From positions 1 to 64,000 of the forward strand of contig CAJTVO010000001.1 in NCBI GenBank assembly GCA_910579485.1: a stretch of DNA of 64,000 nucleotides, in the 5' to 3' direction. This DNA comes from an uncultured Oscillospiraceae bacterium. Lineage in GTDB: Bacteria > Bacillota > Clostridia > Oscillospirales > Oscillospiraceae. This document shows positions 9,628 to 17,547 of this stretch, piece after piece (the stretch's first letter is position 1; each line of letters opens with the position of its first letter). The notes beneath the pieces are model-generated. The model was not told the origin of the DNA. It saw only the letters and a list, made by a program, of their open reading frames with translations, and did not search any database. The position numbers and the translations under genes are program-made.

Positions 9628-9643
9628 TGTTTCACGTGAAACA
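9628..9643. promoter_or_regulatory. parS site (ParB/Spo0J binding)
   Basis: TGTTTCACGTGAAACA at 9628-9643 is a perfect 16-bp palindrome. It matches the parS consensus known for Spo0J/ParB (TGTTNCACGTGAAACA) at every position. It is intergenic, four bases after the stop of the MBL-fold gene. ParB bound here loads condensin and organises the origin-proximal chromosome, so this part of the genome is probably origin-near. That last point is inference. Confidence 0.88.
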
Positions 9644-9646
9644 TTT

Positions 9647-10441
9647 TCAGAACTCTATCGTATCCCCGCAGGCCAGGTATCGCATCCGCTCCACTCGCTC
9701 CGCCAGGTACCGGAACGCCTCCTCCCCGGTGCAGTGGCAGGTGTAAAAATCCATATCATACCCCGCCAGTTCCCCGGCGATCCCCGCCAGGATATCCTCC
9801 GGCACAGACCGCTTGGTCACCGGGACCATGAGGTGGTATCCCCCGATGCAGACCTTCGGCCCGTACTCCTTCGCCCGCTCCAGAATATTCACCACACCGC
9901 AGTGCCCGCACCCCATGACCAGCAGGTTCCGTTCTCCGAAGATCATCAGATTCTGCTCATGGGCAAACCCGTCCCGGCCCTGCTCATCATACAGCGTATC
10001 GTTGGCTGTGGAGTAGAACCGGGAGGTATCCCGCACCGTAAACAGCAGCAGCTCCTCGTCGATACGATACTCGCCGTCCACCAGCACCACCTGCGGGTGG
10101 TCCATCAGCTTTCTGTCCAAGCCGACGGGGACCTTGACGAACCCCAGCGATTTGGAAAAGTGGTTCTCGAACGCCCGGCGCTGGACATATATCTTTGCCG
10201 TATGATTGACCTTCAGGAACGCCGCCAACGCCCCGCCGTGATCGAAGTGGCCGTGGGAAATGACGGCGGTATCCACCTGCCCCAGGTCGATGCCCCGTTT
10301 TTCCGCGTTCTTCAGCAGCGTGCCGTCCGGCCCCAGGTCAAAGAGGAGCTTATGGCGCTCCGTCTCAATATACAGCGACAGGCCGTGTACCGGCGTCAGA
10401 TCGCAGCTGGATCGATTTTCTACCAATGCGGTGATTTTCAT
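9647..10441 (-). CDS. MBL-fold metallo-hydrolase
   Basis: A 264-residue cytoplasmic metallo-beta-lactamase-fold protein. The zinc motif SHGHFDHGG (HxHxDH) is near residue 63, with later histidines in GCGHCG and GGYHL. The overall pattern is that of the group annotated as dihydropterin ribofuranosyl-aminobenzene phosphate synthase-like hydrolases; the true substrate is unknown. It begins 15 bases after whiA, so the two are probably one operon. Confidence 0.85.
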   Translation of the reverse strand: MKITALVENRSSCDLTPVHGLSLYIETERHKLLFDLGPDGTLLKNAEKRGIDLGQVDTAVISHGHFDHGGALAAFLKVNHTAKIYVQRRAFENHFSKSLGFVKVPVGLDRKLMDHPQVVLVDGEYRIDEELLLFTVRDTSRFYSTANDTLYDEQGRDGFAHEQNLMIFGERNLLVMGCGHCGVVNILERAKEYGPKVCIGGYHLMVPVTKRSVPEDILAGIAGELAGYDMDFYTCHCTGEEAFRYLAERVERMRYLACGDTIEF

Positions 10442-10456
10442 AGTACTGTTTTCCTC

Positions 10457-11350
10457 TCATATTCTGCTCAGCTCCACCAGCTTTCGCAGCCGGTGGTTCA
10501 GGCAGCTTTTGGTGACGGGCGGCTCGAACTCCTCCGCCAGCTGGCTGAGGGTCAGCTCCGGGTAGGTCTCCCGAAGGATGATGGTCTCCTTCAGCACGGC
10601 GCTCAGCTCCTCCACCCGGTCCAGCTCATACAGCCGCCGGATGGCCTCCAGCTGTTCCTGGGCGGCGTTGACCGCCTTGTCCAGATTGGCGGCCTCGCAG
10701 TTCACCTGACGGTTGACGTCGTTGCGCAGCTCCTTCTCCGCCCGGGCGGTCGCCAGCGCCGCGGCGGAGTTTGGCGCGCCGATGAAGGAGAGGAGTTCCG
10801 CGATCTGCTCGCCGCTCTTGAAGTAGGTCACCTGGCTGCCGTTCCGGGTGGTCTGCCCCGGCTGGCGGTCCATGTCGGCGAGCAGGGCCATCAGCTCCCG
10901 GCTGGCCTGGGCGTGGCTGGTCACCAGTTCCAGGTGGTAGCGCTTGCTGGGCTCCGTTACGCTTCCCCCCGCCAGGAAGGCCCCGCGAAGAAAAGCCGCC
11001 CGGCAGCACTCCTCCTCCAGCAGGCCGAAGTTGATGTGGAGCACCGGGCTCTGCCTGGCGTCAAAGCCGAAGGCGTCGATGATCCGGTGAATTTTTTCCG
11101 CATCGGTGAGCTGGAAGACGTACTTCCTCTCCCCCGCCCCCGGCAGCCGGTCGAACGCCAGACCGAACGCCCTGTCCAGCAGGACGGGCAGACGGCTGGC
11201 GAAGCTCCCGCTCTCGGTGATGACGCGGACCTCCCGGGGCGTGAAGGTGTTGCCGTAGAGCAGCGCGCCGTAGGCCTCGGCTCTGGCGCAGCAGAGGCGG
11301 TCCGATCCGGCCCGGCATAATTCGGTTTTTACATCGCTGGAAAAGGACAT
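10457..11350 (-). CDS. whiA: WhiA DNA-binding regulator
   Basis: A 297-residue member of the WhiA family, which combines a LAGLIDADG-like N-terminal domain with a C-terminal helix-turn-helix. It acts in cell division, chromosome segregation or sporulation, depending on the species. Typical marks are FSSDVKTEL at the start, the GAFLAGGSV stretch and the C-terminal PELTLSQLAEEF and KSCLNHRLRKL segments. I place the start at the ATG giving MSFSSDV, which has GGAGG upstream, rather than 34 codons earlier. whiA usually follows rapZ-yvcK directly; here 6 kb separates them. Confidence 0.94.
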   Translation of the reverse strand: MSFSSDVKTELCRAGSDRLCCARAEAYGALLYGNTFTPREVRVITESGSFASRLPVLLDRAFGLAFDRLPGAGERKYVFQLTDAEKIHRIIDAFGFDARQSPVLHINFGLLEEECCRAAFLRGAFLAGGSVTEPSKRYHLELVTSHAQASRELMALLADMDRQPGQTTRNGSQVTYFKSGEQIAELLSFIGAPNSAAALATARAEKELRNDVNRQVNCEAANLDKAVNAAQEQLEAIRRLYELDRVEELSAVLKETIILRETYPELTLSQLAEEFEPPVTKSCLNHRLRKLVELSRI

Positions 11351-11383
11351 GGCTCCGCCTCCGTTGCTGGGAAGTTTTTTCTT

Positions 11384-11412
11384 AGTATACCATTTACAGG
11401 GGGGTAAATCAA
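11384..11412 (-). promoter_or_regulatory. Promoter of whiA
   Basis: On the minus strand, TTGATT (11412-11407) and TATACT (11389-11384) are 17 bp apart, about 35 bases upstream of the whiA start. This gives whiA its own promoter even though it is separated from yvcK. Confidence 0.65.
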
Positions 11413-11473
11413 CGCCGTTCTGGAAATTTCCGCTGTTCATTGATCGCCGCAAAAAAATATCCCCCCACCCGGC

Positions 11474-11502
11474 TTGCGCGGGGAATATCCGTCCATTATA
11501 AT
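11474..11502 (+). promoter_or_regulatory. Promoter of the peptide ABC transporter operon
   Basis: TTGCGC (11474-11479) and TATAAT (11497-11502) are 17 bp apart, 50 bases ahead of the substrate-binding protein gene. An imperfect inverted repeat (ATATcCCCC / GGGGaATAT) overlaps the -35 region. It is followed on the minus strand by a T-run, so it may also stop minus-strand transcription from yvcK. Confidence 0.6.
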
Positions 11503-11551
11503 AGGCGGCGATCGGTCAAGATTTATAAATCCCTGAGGAGGACAATTATTG

Positions 11552-13099
11552 ATGAAGAAAAAGATACTATCCCTGCTGCTGGCGGCGGGGCTGCTTCTGG
11601 GCTTAACGGCCTGCGGCGGGAACGGCGATCAGAGCGGAGGCGACACCCTGATTTACGCCAGCGGCGATTACACCCGCATCAACCCCGCCATGGACGAGCA
11701 TGGAGAGATCAACATTTTGCTCTTCAACGGCCTTACCGCCCATGATGGCGGCAACCAGGTGGTCTCCGGTCTGGCGAAGGACTGGACGTTCGATGAGGAC
11801 ACGTGTACCTACACCTTCCGCCTGGAGGAAAACGTCAAGTGGCACGACGGCGAGCCCTTCACTGCCGAGGACGTGAAATTTACCATCGAGGCCATCATGG
11901 ACCCGGAAAACGGTTCCGAGAACGCGCCGAACTATGAGGATGTGGAGGAGATCAGCATTCTGGACGAGCACACGATCTCCTTCCGGCTTTCCGCTCCCAA
12001 CGTGGCGTTTCTGGACTATATGACCATGGCCATACTGCCCAAGCATCTGCTGGAGGGCGAGGATATGCAAAGCTCCGCCTTCTTCCGCGCTCCGGTGGGC
12101 ACCGGGCCCTACAAGCTGGCCGGCTGGGACGAAGGGCAGGCCATTACGCTGGAGCGGAATGCAGACTACTTCAAGGGCGCCGCCCGGATCGAGAAGATCG
12201 TCTTCAAGATCGTTCCTGATGACAACGCCAAGGCTCTGCAAATGCAGTCCGGAGAGCTGACGCTGGCCCATCTGACCCCTAAGGATACGGAGAATTTCCT
12301 GGGAAAAGAGGGGTACGATGTGTACGAGATGAAAACCTCCGACTACCGGGGCATCCTCTTCAATTTCCAGAATCCCTACTGGACGGAAAACCGGGATCTG
12401 ATCCCCGCTGTGTGCTACGCCATCGACCGGCAGGCTATCCTGGACGCGGTGGTGCTGGGGCGCGGGGTGACGGCTTACGGTCCCCTCCAGCGGAACATCT
12501 ACAACAATGAGGACGTGGAGCGCTACGACTACGATCCCAGCCGGGCCAGGAGCATCCTGGAGGACGCGGGGTGCGTCATGGGGGAAAACGGCTTCTATGA
12601 GCGGAACGGTCAGGAGGTAGGCTTCGTCATCAGCGTGGGCGCGGGGGATCAGGTCCGGCTGGACATGGCCCAGGCCGCCGCCCAGCAGCTGCGGGAGGTT
12701 GGCGTCAACTGCACCGTGGAGGTCCCCGCAAAGGTGGACTGGGGCGGACAGATGGCCTATCTCATCGGCTGGGGCAGTCCCTTTGACGCCGACGACCACA
12801 CCTACAAGGTCTTCGGCACCGGCAAGGGAGCCAACTACTCCGGATACTCCAACCCGCTGGTGGACCAGTACCTCACCGAGGCGCGGCAGTCTGACGATCC
12901 CGCCGTCCGGAAGGAGGCCTATGCCAACTTCCAGACCGCCTTGGCGGAGGACCCCGCGTTTGCGTTTATCTGCTACGTAGACGCGGATTACGTTGCGTCC
13001 GCGGCGTTGAAGGGCATCACACCCGACACCGTCCTGGGACACCACGGGGTGGGCATCTTCTGGAACGTTACGGAGTGGACCCTGGAAGCGAACACCTGA
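11552..13099 (+). CDS. Peptide/nickel ABC transporter substrate-binding lipoprotein
   Basis: A 515-residue extracellular solute-binding protein of family 5 (Opp/Dpp/Nik type). The lipobox LTAC places the lipid-anchored cysteine at residue 21. Family marks include FTAEDVKFTIE and GTGPYKLAGWDEG. The start is the ATG with GAGGAGG nine bases upstream; a TTG one codon earlier is less likely. It is the first gene of a five-gene operon. A terminator-like hairpin follows it, which would keep this protein more abundant than the rest. Peptide versus nickel or metallophore cargo cannot be decided. Confidence 0.9.
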   Translation: MKKKILSLLLAAGLLLGLTACGGNGDQSGGDTLIYASGDYTRINPAMDEHGEINILLFNGLTAHDGGNQVVSGLAKDWTFDEDTCTYTFRLEENVKWHDGEPFTAEDVKFTIEAIMDPENGSENAPNYEDVEEISILDEHTISFRLSAPNVAFLDYMTMAILPKHLLEGEDMQSSAFFRAPVGTGPYKLAGWDEGQAITLERNADYFKGAARIEKIVFKIVPDDNAKALQMQSGELTLAHLTPKDTENFLGKEGYDVYEMKTSDYRGILFNFQNPYWTENRDLIPAVCYAIDRQAILDAVVLGRGVTAYGPLQRNIYNNEDVERYDYDPSRARSILEDAGCVMGENGFYERNGQEVGFVISVGAGDQVRLDMAQAAAQQLREVGVNCTVEVPAKVDWGGQMAYLIGWGSPFDADDHTYKVFGTGKGANYSGYSNPLVDQYLTEARQSDDPAVRKEAYANFQTALAEDPAFAFICYVDADYVASAALKGITPDTVLGHHGVGIFWNVTEWTLEANT

Positions 13100-13105
13100 A
13101 ATATC

Positions 13106-13146
13106 GGAAGAGGGGCTGAACGGGTCAGCCCCTTCTTCCCCGTTTT
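13106..13146 (+). terminator. Intra-operon terminator/attenuator
   Basis: GGAAGAGGGGCTGA pairs with the stretch at 13125-13139 (one bulge) and is followed by GTTTTT. It lies between the binding-protein gene and the first ATPase gene. Such partial terminators commonly set a high ratio of binding protein to transporter. Confidence 0.65.
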
Positions 13147-13160
13147 TGAGGAATTACTGC

Positions 13161-14174
13161 ATGTCTGATTTATTAGAGATCAAAAATCTGTCCGTATCTT
13201 TCCGGACGCCCCAAGGCGAGGTGGAGGCGGTACGGGACGTATCCTTCTCCCTCCATCCCGGAGAGGTGCTGGCCATCGTGGGGGAATCCGGCTGCGGGAA
13301 AAGCGTGCTGTGCCGGTCCATCATGAAGCTCCTGCCCCGAAACGCCTGGATCAAGGGGGGGACCATTCTGGCGGACGGAACCGACATTACCCGCTATTCC
13401 CAGCGGGACATGGATCGGCTGCGGGGACGGCTGTTCTCCATGGTCCTCCAGGACCCTATGGCCGCCCTGAACCCCACCATGACCGTCGGGGCGCAGATCG
13501 CGGAGGCGGTGCGGATCCATCAGCCCCGGATGGACCGGGCGGCGGTACGGCGGAGGGTGCTGGAGCTGATGGAGCTTGTGGGCATCGACCGGCCGGAGGA
13601 CCGATACGGGCGGTATCCCTTCGACTTCTCCGGTGGGATGCGGCAGCGGAGCGTCATGGCCATCGCCCTGGCCTGCGGGCCGAAGGTCCTCTTTGCCGAC
13701 GAGCCTACCACCGCCCTGGACGTGACCATCCAGGCGCAAATTTTGGACCTCCTGCGGGACGTGCAGGCAAGGCTTGGGACCGCCTCCGTTCTGGTGACCC
13801 ACGATCTGGGCGTGGTTGCGCGGGCGGCGGACCGGGTGGCGGTGATGTACGCCGGGAGGATCGTGGAGACCGGCACCGTGGAGGACATCTTTTACGACCC
13901 GCGGCACCCCTACACCTGGGGGCTCCTGCGATCCCTCCCTGCCTGGGCCAAGGAGGACGAGCCCCTCTACACCATTCCGGGGATGCCCCCTTCCCTGCTC
14001 CATCCCCCCAAGGGGGACGCCTTTGCCTGCCGGAACGAGTACGCGCTGGCCATCGACTATCAGGAGGCCCCGCCTATGTTCCAGGTGAGCGAGTCACATT
14101 TCGCGGCCACGTGGCTGCTGGACGAGCGCGCGCCAAAAATCGCGCCGCCGCTGGGAGGTGGCTTAAATGGATGA
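13161..14174 (+). CDS. Oligopeptide/dipeptide ABC transporter ATPase (OppD/DppD type)
   Basis: A 337-residue ATPase energising peptide or nickel import at the inner face of the membrane. Walker A GESGCGKS is at 41-48, the signature is FSGGMRQR, and Walker B with its glutamate reads VLFADEP. The C-terminal OppD/DppD extension ends in a stretch with ACRNEYA and HFAATWL. The start is the ATG after GAGGA; a TTG five codons earlier lacks a better site. It overlaps the next ATPase gene by eight bases, so the two are translationally coupled. Confidence 0.92.
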   Translation: MSDLLEIKNLSVSFRTPQGEVEAVRDVSFSLHPGEVLAIVGESGCGKSVLCRSIMKLLPRNAWIKGGTILADGTDITRYSQRDMDRLRGRLFSMVLQDPMAALNPTMTVGAQIAEAVRIHQPRMDRAAVRRRVLELMELVGIDRPEDRYGRYPFDFSGGMRQRSVMAIALACGPKVLFADEPTTALDVTIQAQILDLLRDVQARLGTASVLVTHDLGVVARAADRVAVMYAGRIVETGTVEDIFYDPRHPYTWGLLRSLPAWAKEDEPLYTIPGMPPSLLHPPKGDAFACRNEYALAIDYQEAPPMFQVSESHFAATWLLDERAPKIAPPLGGGLNG

Positions 14175-15066
14175 CATCCTGCTTGACGTGCAAGGAGTCT
14201 CCCACTGCTTCCGGCTGGGCAAAAACACCGTTCTCCGGGCCCTGGACGGGGTCTCCTTCCAGCTGCGGCGGGGAGAGATCTTCGGGCTGGTGGGAGAATC
14301 CGGGTCCGGAAAGTCCACGATGGCGCGGTGCATTATGAGCATCCTCCGGCCTACGGCGGGAGCCATACGCTATCTGGGGGTCAACATCTGTGATCCGGGG
14401 CAGTTCCGGGCGCACAAGGAGCTGCTGCAGACCTCCCGGCAGCTGATCTTTCAGGATTCGGCGTCCAGCCTCGACCCGAGAATGACGGTGGCGGACATTA
14501 TTGCGGAACCTATGGCTATTCATCGCGCGCGGCCTCCCAGGGGGTCCTTGCGGAACGAGGCGGCCTTTCAGCTCAAATGCGTGGGGCTGGATCAGGGGTG
14601 CCTGGACCGACGGCCCGGGGAGCTGTCCGGCGGACAGCGGCAGAGGGTCGCCATCGCCAGGGCGCTGTCCATGGGGCCGGAGCTGCTGGTGGCGGACGAG
14701 CCCATCGCCTCCCTTGACGTGTCCATCCAGGCGCAGATCATTAATCTGTTCCGGCATTTGCAGGAGGAGCACGGGTTTACCTTCCTGTTCATCGCACACG
14801 ATCTGGCGGTGGTGCGGTATCTGTGCAGCCGGGTGGGCGTTCTGTATCAGGGGAAGCTGGTGGAGGTCGGGCCCGCCAAAGAAGTGTTTGCTGACCCGCG
14901 GCATCCGTATACCCGGGCGCTGCTCTCGGCCATCCCCATTCCGGACCCCAGGCGGGAGCGGGAAAGGGTGCCCCAGAGCTTCGATCCGGCTCAGTTCTGC
15001 CGGGAGGGACGGCTGCGGGAGGTATCGCCGGGACATTGGGTGCTGGAGAAGGAGGGCGAGTCATGA
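14167..15066 (+). CDS. Oligopeptide/dipeptide ABC transporter ATPase (OppF/DppF type)
   Basis: A 299-residue partner ATPase. Walker A GESGSGKST is at 43-51, the signature is LSGGQRQR and Walker B is LLVADEP. The HPYTRALLSAIP tail is typical of OppF/DppF. GGGAGG lies ahead of its ATG inside the end of the preceding gene, and its stop overlaps the next start (ATGA). In this operon the ATPase genes precede the permease genes, unlike many nik or dpp operons. Confidence 0.92.
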   Translation: MDDILLDVQGVSHCFRLGKNTVLRALDGVSFQLRRGEIFGLVGESGSGKSTMARCIMSILRPTAGAIRYLGVNICDPGQFRAHKELLQTSRQLIFQDSASSLDPRMTVADIIAEPMAIHRARPPRGSLRNEAAFQLKCVGLDQGCLDRRPGELSGGQRQRVAIARALSMGPELLVADEPIASLDVSIQAQIINLFRHLQEEHGFTFLFIAHDLAVVRYLCSRVGVLYQGKLVEVGPAKEVFADPRHPYTRALLSAIPIPDPRRERERVPQSFDPAQFCREGRLREVSPGHWVLEKEGES

Positions 15067-16061
15067 GACAAAAAAATCCATTTTTATATTACGGCGGGAA
15101 GCTGGTGGGATTCGCGGTCAGCCTGTTCCTCCTCTCGCTGGCGGTCTTCTATGTGGCGCGGCTGGCGCCGGGAGATCCGCTGGTCTCCTACTACGGCGAC
15201 CGGGCGGAGAAAATGACGGTCCAGGAGCGGACCCGGGCAGAGGAACGTCTGGGGCTGGATCAGCCGATCCACGTGCAGTACGTTCGCTGGCTGGAGGGTG
15301 CTGTGCGGGGAGAGTTCGGCATCTCCTACAAGTACAAGACGGACGTGATCGAGGTCATCGCCGCGCGGCTGCCCAACACGCTGCTCCTGGGAGGCATCGG
15401 ATTCGCGGTAATCTTCGCGGGAGCGCTGGCGCTGGGGGCGATTTGCGCCTGGAACGAGGAAAAATGGCTGGACCGCATTATCTGTAAAGCGGGAACAGTT
15501 GTCAGCTGTATTCCGGAATTTTGGCTGTCGCTGGTGCTGATCCTGGTGTTTGCGGTGCAGCTGCGGTGGCTGCCAAGCAGCGGGGCGTACACCATCGGCG
15601 GCGGCGGGATCGGCGACCGGGCGGTCCATCTGGTCCTTCCGCTGGTGGTGACGGCGGCGGGGCATCTGTGGTACTACGCCTACATGATCCGCAACCGGCT
15701 GCTGGAGGAGCTGCGCTCGGATTATGTGTTGCTGGCTAAGTCCAAGGGGCTCAGCCGGAGAGCCGTGCTGGTGCGGCACTGCCTGCGGGGCATCATGCCG
15801 TCGTATTTGAGCTTGATGGCCATCTCGGTGCCCCATATCCTTGGGGGAACCTACATCGTAGAGACGGTGTTTTCCTATCCGGGCATCGGGACGCTGTCTT
15901 ATGAGAGCGCGCGGTATCAGGATTACAATCTTTTGATGATCCTGTGCATCATTTCAGGTGGAACAGTGATTTTATGCAATATTCTGGCGCAGATCGTCAG
16001 CGAACGGATCGATCCCAGGATGCGGGCGGACACGCCGCCGGAGGTAACGGATCATGGATGA
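15063..16061 (+). CDS. ABC transporter permease (OppB/DppB type)
   Basis: A 332-residue membrane permease with an N-terminal transmembrane segment, the APGDPL periplasmic motif near residue 33 and the cytoplasmic EAA-like loop (LAKSKGLSRR). I use the ATG overlapping the upstream TGA; a start nine codons earlier would lie inside the ATPase gene without a ribosome site. It forms a heterodimer with the DppC-type product encoded next. Confidence 0.9.
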   Translation: MRQKNPFLYYGGKLVGFAVSLFLLSLAVFYVARLAPGDPLVSYYGDRAEKMTVQERTRAEERLGLDQPIHVQYVRWLEGAVRGEFGISYKYKTDVIEVIAARLPNTLLLGGIGFAVIFAGALALGAICAWNEEKWLDRIICKAGTVVSCIPEFWLSLVLILVFAVQLRWLPSSGAYTIGGGGIGDRAVHLVLPLVVTAAGHLWYYAYMIRNRLLEELRSDYVLLAKSKGLSRRAVLVRHCLRGIMPSYLSLMAISVPHILGGTYIVETVFSYPGIGTLSYESARYQDYNLLMILCIISGGTVILCNILAQIVSERIDPRMRADTPPEVTDHG

Positions 16062-16935
16062 ACGATTTGTCCTGGTTGGTGCGCGGACTCCCCTGCCGCC
16101 GCCGGTGAAGGCAAGGAAGTGGTACGAGGGCAGGCCGGTGGTCTCTATGGCAGTGCTGGCGGGGATCGTTCTGGGATGCCTTTTCTGCGGGGCATTCGTA
16201 TCGGGAGAGCCGGGGTATATGGATTTGCTCCACAGCTCGGAGGCACCCAGCAAGGAGTTCTGGTTCGGGACGGATACCATGGGGCGGGATATCTTTGCCA
16301 TGATCTGGTATGGAGGACGGGTCTCCCTGCTGATCGGGGCGCTGTCTACCGGTATCTCCACAGCGCTGGCGGTCCTCTTCGGTACGGTCAGCGGGCTTGC
16401 GCCCAGGTGGCTGGACGATCTGCTGATGCGATTGACGGAGATCTTTCTCAGCATCCCTTCCCTGCTGCTCATTATTTTTTTGCAGGCGATTCTGGGGAAG
16501 GCGAATGTCTGGAGCCTCTCGCTGGTCATCGGGGTCACCGGATGGACCAGCATCGCCAAGGTGGTACGCTCAGAGGTACTGCGGCTGCGGAACAGCGAGT
16601 ATGTCATGGCCTCGCGGTGCATGGGAGGCGGATTCTTCCATATCCTGCGGAAGCATCTCGCGCCGAACTTCTTCTCCTCCATTATGTTCATGGTGGTGAT
16701 GAACGTGCGCGCGGCCATCGCGGCGGAGTCCACGCTGAGCTTTATGGGCATCGGCCTGCCGCTGGAGGTCATCAGCTGGGGCAGTATGCTCTCGCTGTCG
16801 GAGAAGGCGCTGCTCAGCGGCGCGTGGTGGATCATACTGATCCCCGGCGTGTTCCTGGTGGTGACGATGCTGTGCGTGACCAACATCGGCGGATGGCTTC
16901 GGGGCGAGGGGGAGCAGCGGGGGAATAATCTGTAA
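16054..16935 (+). CDS. ABC transporter permease (OppC/DppC type)
   Basis: A 293-residue second permease. The FGTDTMGRDIF motif near residue 70 is characteristic of DppC/OppC/NikC, and the EAA-type loop is at ASRCMGGGFF. About six membrane segments are visible. It overlaps the previous permease gene by eight bases and is the last gene before a 16-bp terminator. Confidence 0.9.
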   Translation: MDERFVLVGARTPLPPPVKARKWYEGRPVVSMAVLAGIVLGCLFCGAFVSGEPGYMDLLHSSEAPSKEFWFGTDTMGRDIFAMIWYGGRVSLLIGALSTGISTALAVLFGTVSGLAPRWLDDLLMRLTEIFLSIPSLLLIIFLQAILGKANVWSLSLVIGVTGWTSIAKVVRSEVLRLRNSEYVMASRCMGGGFFHILRKHLAPNFFSSIMFMVVMNVRAAIAAESTLSFMGIGLPLEVISWGSMLSLSEKALLSGAWWIILIPGVFLVVTMLCVTNIGGWLRGEGEQRGNNL

Positions 16936-16973
16936 AAAGCTGGTGTTCTTTTTTGATAAAGAACACCAGCTTT
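16936..16973. terminator. Bidirectional terminator, 16-bp stem
   Basis: Bases 16936-16951 and 16958-16973 are perfectly complementary with a six-base loop. Both flanks end in A/T runs. It separates the transporter operon from the convergent XRE regulator gene. Confidence 0.85.
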
Positions 16974-16994
16974 CAGTATTTCATTGAGCTGCTA

Positions 16995-17213
16995 TCATCG
17001 CTCGTCTGTGCGGCCCATGAGATAATCCAAGGATACGTCAAAATGGTCCGCCAAGGCGCAGAGATTTTCTACATTCGGGAAATTATCTCCCGCCTCGAAT
17101 TTTTGATAATGCCGCTCTCCAATGCCAATTGCTGTCCCTACTTGAGCCTGCGTCTCTTTTTTTTCGCTTCTCAGACTGCGTAAACGATCTTTAAAACTAT
17201 TTTTAGAAATCAT
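16995..17213 (-). CDS. Small XRE-family transcription regulator
   Basis: A 72-residue protein that is essentially one helix-turn-helix domain (ETQAQVGTAIGIGERHYQKF, residues about 20-39) with the usual LDYLMGRTD end. AGAGG precedes the ATG. It is divergent from a small plus-strand gene, and an inverted repeat lies between the two in the shared promoter. It probably represses both. Confidence 0.85.
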   Translation of the reverse strand: MISKNSFKDRLRSLRSEKKETQAQVGTAIGIGERHYQKFEAGDNFPNVENLCALADHFDVSLDYLMGRTDER

Positions 17214-17222
17214 AAGTACCTC

Positions 17223-17251
17223 TTGACACGTTTATTTTTACGTGTTACTAT
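17223..17251 (+). promoter_or_regulatory. Promoter with embedded operator of the XRE module
   Basis: TTGACA (17223-17228) and TACTAT (17246-17251) are 17 bp apart and point to the small gene at 17305. An inverted repeat, ACACGT (17226-17231) and ACGTGT (17240-17245), sits between the two hexamers. A repressor bound there would block RNA polymerase, and the neighbouring XRE protein is the obvious candidate. Confidence 0.6.
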
Positions 17252-17304
17252 AACATCATGAGACGCCAAATTCAACGTCCAAAAGAAAGAAGGATACGGT
17301 TACT

Positions 17305-17547
17305 ATGAATGATTTTATGCGCTGGCTCTATGCCAATTACATCAAACCGCAACTGGATGCCGCCAGTCCAGAGGGGTACGAACAAAGCCTTTCCGTTATA
17401 AATACTACACTGGACACAAATTTACGTGCCGAGTACGAAAAAACATTGGAATATTACTGTGGAAATGCGTTTTTATTGGGGCTTCGCACTGGCGAAGGTC
17501 TTTGCTGTGCAGCGAAGGGAAACCGTAGTGACTACTCCGCACGGTAG
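17305..17547 (+). CDS. Small protein of unknown function next to XRE regulator
   Basis: An 80-residue protein whose middle part (DFMRWLYANYIKPQLD, then AFLLGLRTGEGL) looks like a conserved small clostridial protein. The tail after GEGL is Lys/Arg-rich and unlike it. Its stop lies 16 bases inside the 3' end of the convergent yvcK gene. This suggests the natural C terminus was lost where the segment joined yvcK. AAGAAGGA lies ahead of the ATG. Confidence 0.55.
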   Translation: MNDFMRWLYANYIKPQLDAASPEGYEQSLSVINTTLDTNLRAEYEKTLEYYCGNAFLLGLRTGEGLCCAAKGNRSDYSAR

